A DNA stretch of 10,608 bases from an uncultured Collinsella sp. (GTDB lineage Bacteria; Actinomycetota; Coriobacteriia; Coriobacteriales; Coriobacteriaceae). Made by a program: the position numbers and the translations under genes. Location: the NCBI GenBank assembly GCA_900757705.1, contig CAAEOW010000105.1:1-10608 (forward strand), in the 5' to 3' direction. Under the pieces are notes generated by a model. It saw only the letters and a list, made by a program, of their open reading frames with translations. It did not search any database and was not told where the DNA came from. This document shows positions 6,453 to 10,608 of the stretch, in pieces (the first letter of the stretch is position 1; every line of letters begins with the position of its first letter).

Positions 6453-7052
6453 ATGGCAGAGCCGCTTACCGCCGGAATCACCCGCGACCGCGCGTTCGAA
6501 CTGCTCAACGAACACAACAAGGACCCGTTCCACATCACCCATGGCGAGACGGTCGAGGGCACTATGCGCTACTTTGCGCGCGAGTTCGACCCCGAGAACG
6601 AGGAGTTTTGGGGCATCGTCGGTCTGCTGCACGACCTGGATTGGGAGGAGCATGAGGACGACCCCATGAACCACACCATCTACGCTGCCGAGATTCTTAA
6701 GGGCGAAGGTGCGTCTCCCGAGCTCATTCGCGCCATCCAGACGCACACGTCGGACTTCAACACCTCGCTGCCCAAACCCGAGCTGCAGATGGAAAAGATC
6801 CTGTTTGCCTGCGATGAGCTCACCGGCCTGATCGGCGCTGCAGTCATCATGCGCCCGAGCAAGAGCGTCATGGACTTTACGACCAAGTCGCTCAAGAAGA
6901 AGTTCAAGGACAAGCGCTTTGCCGCCGGCTGCTCGCGTGACGTGATTTCGCAGGGCGCCGAGATGCTGGGCTGGGAGCTTCCCGAGCTCTTCGACCGTAC
7001 CATCGCGGCCATGCAATCCTTCGCTCCCGATCGCGACACCTTCCAGGCCTAA
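6453..7052 (+). CDS. HD-domain metal-dependent hydrolase, substrate unknown
   Basis: A small cytoplasmic protein of the HD superfamily, whose members use divalent metals to hydrolyse phosphate esters, often nucleotides. The 199 residues include the HD doublet H60-D61 (in GLLHDLDWEE) and likely metal ligands H30 (HITHGETVEG), H98 (AIQTHTS) and D121 (ACDELTG), in the expected order H...HD...H...D. No membrane segment, signal peptide or fused output domain is visible, and it lacks the extended HD-GYP signature, so cyclic-di-GMP cleavage is not supported. AAGGAG about 7 bases before the ATG supports the start. Its own promoter is not clear; the preceding terminator lies within 60 bases. It ends in a terminator nearly identical to that of the CarD-like gene. 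Family assignment is firm; the substrate cannot be read from sequence. Confidence 0.85.
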   Translation: MAEPLTAGITRDRAFELLNEHNKDPFHITHGETVEGTMRYFAREFDPENEEFWGIVGLLHDLDWEEHEDDPMNHTIYAAEILKGEGASPELIRAIQTHTSDFNTSLPKPELQMEKILFACDELTGLIGAAVIMRPSKSVMDFTTKSLKKKFKDKRFAAGCSRDVISQGAEMLGWELPELFDRTIAAMQSFAPDRDTFQA

Positions 7053-7070
7053 CCGCCCACGCCACCTATA

Positions 7071-7110
7071 ACCACCGCAAAGGGGACAGGCGCCTTTGTG
7101 GTGGTTTTTC
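7071..7110 (+). terminator. Intrinsic terminator of the HD-domain gene (copy 2 of a repeated hairpin)
   Basis: ACCACCGCAAAGG (7071-7083) pairs with CCTTTGTGGTGGT (7093-7105) with one G-T pair and a 9-base loop, followed by TTTTC. It lies between convergent genes. In the proA direction the hairpin is followed by TTATAGG rather than a T run, so it probably works mainly on the plus strand. Confidence 0.88.
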
Positions 7111-7123
7111 GTTTGCAACAGGT

Positions 7124-8410
7124 TTAGGGACGGACCTGGCCGGTGCCGCGGAGCTTGTATTTGTAGGTAGTGAGGGCCTCGGCGGCAAAGGGGCCGCGGG
7201 CGTGGAGCTTTTGGGTCGAGATGCCGATCTCGGCGCCCAGGCCAAACTCGCCGCCGTCGGTGAAGCGCGTGCTGGCGTTGGCATACACGGCCGAGGCATC
7301 GACCGCGTCCAGGAAGCGCTCGCAGGCATCCTCGTCCTCGGCAACGATGGCCTCGGAGTGCATGGTGCCGTAGCGGTTGATGTGCGCGATGGCTTCGTCC
7401 TCGTTCGCCACGACCTTCACGCTCATCTCGAGCGCCAGATACTCGCGGCCCCAGTCCTCCTCAGTCGCGGCTACATAGTCGTCGCCCTCGGCAAGCCCGG
7501 CGGCAGCGCATGCGGCGCACGTGGCCTCGTCGCCGTGAATCAGCACGCCGTGGTCGTGCAGCACGGCAACGACCGCCGGCAAAAACGAATCCGCCACGGC
7601 ACGGTCGACCAGCAGCGACTCGGCGGCATTGCACACGCCCACGCGCTGCGTCTTAGCGTTGACGATAATGTTGAGCGCCTTGTCAAAATCGGCGGATTCA
7701 TGCACGTAGATGTGGCAGTTGCCTGTGCCCGTCTCGATCACCGGCACAAGCGACTCGCGCACGCAGCGCTGGATCAGGCCCGCACCGCCACGCGGAATGA
7801 GCACGTCAACGATGCCGCGGAGCTTCATGAGCTCGCCGGTGGCCTCGCGGTCGGTGGACTCGATCATCGAGATAGCTTCGCGCGGGAAACCCTGGGCCTC
7901 AAGCGCATCGGCCAGCAGTTCGGCAATCATGGCGCACGAGTGATAGGCCAGCGAACCGCCGCGCAGGATACAGGCGTTGCCGGTGCGGATGCAGATGCCC
8001 GCGGCATCGGCCGTCACGTTGGGGCGCGCCTCGTACACCATGGCAACCAGACCCAGCGGCACGCTCACGCGGGTGAGGTCCACGCCGCTTGCAAGCACGC
8101 GATGGTCGAGCACGCGGCCGACGGGATCGGGCAGCTCGGCAAGCTTCTCCAGGCCGGCGGCCATGCCCTCGACGCGCTCGGGCGTCAGCAACAGGCGATC
8201 GAGGAGCCCCGCCGAGGTCCCCGCATCGCGCGCGGCGGACATATCGAGCTCGTTGGCGGCGACGATGGAGTCGGCACCATCGCGCAGCGCCGCGGCCATG
8301 GCGCGCACGGCCTCCTGGCGCTGCTCGTCGCTCGCCGTGGCAAGCGAGGCCGACGCTGCCTTGGCGGCAACAGCAAGATCGTGGACATACGTGGCTATAT
8401 CGACCGACAT
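7124..8410 (-). CDS. proA: Glutamate-5-semialdehyde dehydrogenase (gamma-glutamyl phosphate reductase)
   Basis: Second enzyme of proline synthesis from glutamate: NADPH-dependent reduction of gamma-glutamyl phosphate, made by ProB, to glutamate-5-semialdehyde, which cyclises spontaneously. The 428 residues follow the ProA/aldehyde-dehydrogenase fold, with VPLGLVAMVYEARPNVT (117-133), RVGVCNAAESLL (256-267) carrying the catalytic Cys260, and the family signature region from YANASTRFTDGGEFG (376-390) through GAEIGISTQKLHARGP (392-407). Length is normal. The ATG at 8408-8410 has a modest SD-like AAAGGG about 6 bases upstream. It is not directly behind proB as in the common proBA operon: an oppositely oriented aminopeptidase gene lies between them, so proA probably has its own promoter in the 113-bp divergent spacer. 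I could not identify that promoter with confidence. Confidence 0.97.
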   Translation of the reverse strand: MSVDIATYVHDLAVAAKAASASLATASDEQRQEAVRAMAAALRDGADSIVAANELDMSAARDAGTSAGLLDRLLLTPERVEGMAAGLEKLAELPDPVGRVLDHRVLASGVDLTRVSVPLGLVAMVYEARPNVTADAAGICIRTGNACILRGGSLAYHSCAMIAELLADALEAQGFPREAISMIESTDREATGELMKLRGIVDVLIPRGGAGLIQRCVRESLVPVIETGTGNCHIYVHESADFDKALNIIVNAKTQRVGVCNAAESLLVDRAVADSFLPAVVAVLHDHGVLIHGDEATCAACAAAGLAEGDDYVAATEEDWGREYLALEMSVKVVANEDEAIAHINRYGTMHSEAIVAEDEDACERFLDAVDASAVYANASTRFTDGGEFGLGAEIGISTQKLHARGPFAAEALTTYKYKLRGTGQVRP

Positions 8411-8454
8411 GGGCGGCCCTTTCTCTTAGTAGTTTGCCCACCATGGTAGCCGAT

Positions 8455-8485
8455 TTGTGCATGCCCTCGCGCGCGGCGGTAGAAT
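8455..8485 (+). promoter_or_regulatory. Candidate promoter of the prolyl aminopeptidase gene
   Basis: TAGAAT (8480-8485) matches 5 of 6 positions of a -10 box. TTGTGC (8455-8460) or the overlapping TGTGCA is a possible -35 box, at a long 18-19 base spacing. It would start transcription about 30 bases ahead of the ATG at 8524. The region is shared with the divergent proA start. Confidence 0.35.
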
Positions 8486-8523
8486 TGGTCAACCCGAAAC
8501 ACCGCAACGAACGGAAGTACCGC

Positions 8524-9942
8524 ATGGCCCTCATCACTTCGTACCATGTCCCCGGCCTGTATGTCGAGGACCACAGCATCGATGTCCCCCTCGACTGGCG
8601 CGGCCTGGAGCCCATGCTTTTGGCCGTCGGCAGCACCATGCGCCGCGGCGCCATGCCGGCGCCCATCGCCGGCGCGCCCGAGAGCATCAAGCTTTTCTAC
8701 CGCGTGGTTTGCGCACCCGACCGTATCAACGACGATCTGCCGCTGCTCCTCTTTTTGCAGGGCGGCCCCGGTGGCGAGAGCCCGCGTCCGCTGTCACCCA
8801 CGAGCGACGGTTGGATCGAGGAGGCCGTCAAGCACTTCCGCGTGGTCCTTCCCGACCAGCGCGGCACGGGACGCAGCAGCTGTGTAGACGGGCATACAAT
8901 CGCGGCCTTGGGCGAGCGCGCCGAGGCAGCAGGCGCCAATGCGGCCCGCTCGCAGGCGGACTTCCTCAAGCGTCACCTCGCCAGCTCCATCGTGCGCGAT
9001 TTTGAGTACCTGCGTCTGGTGGGCTTTGGCGGCAAGCCGTGGGTCACGCTCGGCCAAAGCTACGGCGGCTTTTTGACGCTGAGCTATCTGTCGCTCTTCC
9101 CCGAAGGCGTGGCGGCGAGCTTTACCTGCGGTGGCATTCCCCATGTCCCGGCGAGCGCCAGCGAGGTCTACGCGCACACCTTCCCGCGCATGGCCGCCAA
9201 GACGCAGCAGTATTACGACCGCTACCCCGCCGACGTCGAGCGCGTGGCGGTTCTTGCCGATGCGCTTGAGGAGCAGAAGCCCGTGCTGCCCGACGGCTCG
9301 CCAATGACGGTGGAGCGCCTGCAGCTTATGGGCAGCGACTTTGGCATGAAGCCGAGCTTTGAGCGCATGCATTGGATTATCGATCACGCTTTTGTTGACG
9401 GCGACGGCACGCTGAGCTGCGGAACCTCGGTATCCGATAGCTTTTTGATGCGCGCCTTCGAGCGAACCAACACGCGAACGAATCCGCTGTACTGGACGCT
9501 TCAGGAGTTCATCTACGCCGACGGCGACACCATGCCCATTCGCTGGGCCGCGGCAGAAGAGAAAGCTCATCGTGCCGAGTTCGACACCCTCGCGCGCCCG
9601 CTCATGTTTAACGGCGAGGCCATGTTCCCGTGGATGTTTGAGCAGATGCCCGAACTTAAGCCCTTCAAGCCGGCGATGGACCTGCTGATGGAGGACACCA
9701 GCTGGGACAAGATCTACGACCCGCAGCGCCTGGCCTGCAACGAGGTGCCGCTCCAAGCCGCCGTGTATTTCGACGACATGTACGTGGATTCGGGTCTGCA
9801 GCTCGATACGCTCAGCCGCGTGGGCAACTCGCACGCCTGGGTAACCAACGAGTTCGAGCACGATGGCCTGCACGGCAGCGTGGTATTCAAACACCTCTAC
9901 AACGAAGCCCTCAACCGCGGAGACCTGCGCCGGATCTTCTAG
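8524..9942 (+). CDS. Prolyl aminopeptidase-like alpha/beta hydrolase (peptidase family S33)
   Basis: S33 prolyl aminopeptidases release N-terminal proline from peptides. The 472 residues contain the family oxyanion motif GGPGG (80-84, in FLQGGPGGESPRP), the PDQRGTGRS block (110-118), and the nucleophile elbow GQSYGG with Ser179. Asp418 (YFDDMYVD) and His446 (NEFEHDGLH) are the likely other catalytic residues. No signal peptide or membrane segment is seen, so it is probably cytoplasmic and acts on imported peptides. The frame is open far upstream (to 8089), but that part runs antisense through proA. The ATG at 8524 follows GGAAG by 6 bases and gives a normal family beginning. It lies between proA and proB, on the opposite strand to both. 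Family S33 also has tripeptidyl aminopeptidases and esterases, but GGPGG plus the long cap domain favour prolyl specificity. Confidence 0.85.
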   Translation: MALITSYHVPGLYVEDHSIDVPLDWRGLEPMLLAVGSTMRRGAMPAPIAGAPESIKLFYRVVCAPDRINDDLPLLLFLQGGPGGESPRPLSPTSDGWIEEAVKHFRVVLPDQRGTGRSSCVDGHTIAALGERAEAAGANAARSQADFLKRHLASSIVRDFEYLRLVGFGGKPWVTLGQSYGGFLTLSYLSLFPEGVAASFTCGGIPHVPASASEVYAHTFPRMAAKTQQYYDRYPADVERVAVLADALEEQKPVLPDGSPMTVERLQLMGSDFGMKPSFERMHWIIDHAFVDGDGTLSCGTSVSDSFLMRAFERTNTRTNPLYWTLQEFIYADGDTMPIRWAAAEEKAHRAEFDTLARPLMFNGEAMFPWMFEQMPELKPFKPAMDLLMEDTSWDKIYDPQRLACNEVPLQAAVYFDDMYVDSGLQLDTLSRVGNSHAWVTNEFEHDGLHGSVVFKHLYNEALNRGDLRRIF

Positions 9943-10004
9943 CAAAGGAGTGTCCCCACCTGCCGGCACAATAGAAACGTCCCCAAGTGCCGGATGATGT
10001 CCTT
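9943..10004. repeat. Short imperfect tandem repeat downstream of the aminopeptidase gene
   Basis: GTCCCCACCTGCCGG (9952-9966) and GTCCCCAAGTGCCGG (9979-9993) are 15-base direct copies with two differences, 27 bases apart. AGGAGTGTCCC at 9946-9956 is the reverse complement of GGGACACTCCT at 3082-3092 in the rho spacer, suggesting recurring intergenic sequence in this genome. Confidence 0.55.
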
Positions 10005-10167
10005 CGCCACGAAAGCGGCCCATCTACTACGTTTCACCCGCATGGCCCCAACCAGATGCCATAAATAAAGAAAACCGCAGGCGTTCTACCTGCGGTTTTC
10101 TTTTTGCAATTCTTGGCATGGTCACCGATAGCCTATTAAACGTAGTAGATGGGCCGTTTTCGTGGCG
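10005..10167. repeat. Palindromic repeat element E3, best preserved copy
   Basis: Outer inverted arms of 30 bases at 10005-10034 and 10138-10167 match at 29 of 30 positions. Inside is a weaker arm pair (ACCAGATGCC at 10051-10060, GGCATGGT at 10115-10122) around a perfect 15-bp hairpin. Arms, core and total length (163 bp) match E1 at 3154-3315. The element fills most of the gap between convergent genes. No transposase, and no convincing target-site duplication at the ends. Confidence 0.85.
10067..10105. terminator. Bidirectional intrinsic terminator at the core of E3
   Basis: AAAGAAAACCGCAGG (10067-10081) pairs perfectly with CCTGCGGTTTTCTTT (10089-10103) around a 7-base loop. T-rich sequence follows on the plus strand (TTTTCTTTTT), and the A-rich left arm gives a T-rich tail on the minus strand. 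It can stop both the aminopeptidase transcript and the convergent proB transcript. Confidence 0.85.
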
Positions 10168-10190
10168 ACCAGCTCGGACATAAGCGCGGC

Positions 10191-10220
10191 GGGGCAAAGT
10201 TACCCTGGTAATTTCGCCCC
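10191..10220. other. Strong hairpin downstream of proB, no T run
   Basis: GGGGCAAAGTTACC (10191-10204) pairs with GGTAATTTCGCCCC (10207-10220) at 13 of 14 positions, counting one wobble, with a very tight turn. Neither strand has a T run after it, so it is not a standard intrinsic terminator. It could protect the proB mRNA end or be a small repeat. Confidence 0.5.
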
Positions 10221-10257
10221 ACGTGCATTGCAGATCGAAGGCGCCCGGCGTCGAGGC

Positions 10258-10608
10258 CTAAGCAAATACAATCAAGTTGTCTCGATGGATCGCCGGCTTC
10301 TCGGCTAGGTCTGCCAGTAGACGGTTGCCGGCAATCTGGTCCTGGCGGCGGCCGGCTGCAAGCTCCAGCACGTCCGAATCGGCCTCGGCGATACCACGGG
10401 CGACAACCATGCCGCTCGGGTCGCACACGTCAAGCACATCGCCCTCGGCAAACGCGCCATCGACCTCGTGAATACCAACCGCAAGCAAGGAAGAACCACG
10501 GCTAACCAGCGCCTTCGCAGCACCATCATCGACCGTCACCGAGCCATGCGCCTTGTCACCCAGTGCGATCCACAGCTTGCGGGGCGCGATGTCCAGGCGC
10601 TCAGCCGG
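10258..10608 (-). CDS. proB: Glutamate 5-kinase, C-terminal part (PUA domain), cut by the window edge
   Basis: First enzyme of proline synthesis: ATP-dependent phosphorylation of glutamate to gamma-glutamyl phosphate. Only the last 116 residues lie in the window; the frame runs off the right edge, so the kinase domain is outside. The visible part begins with the linker LDIAPRKLWIALGDKAHG. It continues into a PUA domain with VTVDDGAAKALVSRGSSLL, AFAEGDVLDVCDP and VVARGIAEADSD, matching the C-terminal half of long-form ProB. The order (stop at 10258, same strand as proA) would fit a proBA pair, but the aminopeptidase gene and element E3 lie between them. Nothing suggests truncation on the visible side. 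Confidence 0.93.
   Translation of the reverse strand, partial: PAERLDIAPRKLWIALGDKAHGSVTVDDGAAKALVSRGSSLLAVGIHEVDGAFAEGDVLDVCDPSGMVVARGIAEADSDVLELAAGRRQDQIAGNRLLADLAEKPAIHRDNLIVFA

Noticed and set aside
7202..8449. Long frames antisense to proA, and at 8794-10023 antisense to the aminopeptidase gene
   Set aside because: They lie wholly opposite genes with clear catalytic motifs, lack ribosome binding sites and have shadow-type composition.
8089..8523. Upstream extension of the aminopeptidase frame
   Set aside because: It runs antisense through proA and gives an Arg/Pro-rich sequence unlike any hydrolase N-terminus. The ATG at 8524 has an SD-like site and a sensible protein start.
10000..10175. 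Target-site duplications that would make E1 or E3 a classical MITE
   Set aside because: The bases immediately outside the outer arms of E1 and E3 do not match as direct repeats, so transposition is not supported by this window.

Overview
The window looks like a chromosomal segment of a moderately high-GC actinobacterium. The best guess is a gut Coriobacteriia genome, probably Collinsella. This rests on a Rho factor with a very long basic/Ala-rich N-terminal extension, a CarD-family RNA polymerase-binding protein, an S33 prolyl aminopeptidase of the GGPGG type, GC-rich coding sequence, and AT-richer intergenic spacers carrying repeated hairpins. The genus is inferred from gene style, not proven.

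Layout from left to right. Positions 1-250 hold no convincing gene. rho (minus, 319-2874) ends in its own intrinsic terminator (248-279). A 788-bp spacer (2875-3662) follows, with the rho leader and candidate promoter, two nested palindromic repeat elements (E1 3154-3315, E2 3388-3535) and the argS terminator (3583-3617). argS (minus, 3663-5516) is complete; its start is fixed by a strong ribosome binding site. A divergent 342-bp spacer separates it from a CarD-like gene (plus, 5859-6344), followed by an HD-domain hydrolase (plus, 6453-7052). Each of these two ends in a nearly identical 35-nt hairpin terminator. proA (minus, 7124-8410) is divergent from an S33 prolyl aminopeptidase (plus, 8524-9942). 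A third palindromic element (E3 10005-10167), with a perfect bidirectional terminator at its core, separates the aminopeptidase from the C-terminal part of proB (minus, 10258-window end).

How the genes work together. rho and the CarD-like gene act on RNA polymerase, in termination and probably initiation. argS charges tRNA-Arg. proB and proA catalyse the first two dedicated steps from glutamate to proline. They are on the same strand but separated by an oppositely oriented gene whose family releases N-terminal proline from peptides, so three proline-related genes are clustered.

The most unusual content is the family of three intergenic palindromes of about 150-163 bp. They share a core (CTACCTGCGG followed by G/T-TTT), an inner GGCATGGT-like arm pair and long outer inverted arms. 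Also notable are the Rho protein's roughly 430-residue low-complexity extension and the apparent loss of the usual aromatic residues in its primary RNA-binding site. No CRISPR array, tRNA, rRNA, insertion sequence or phage gene was seen.
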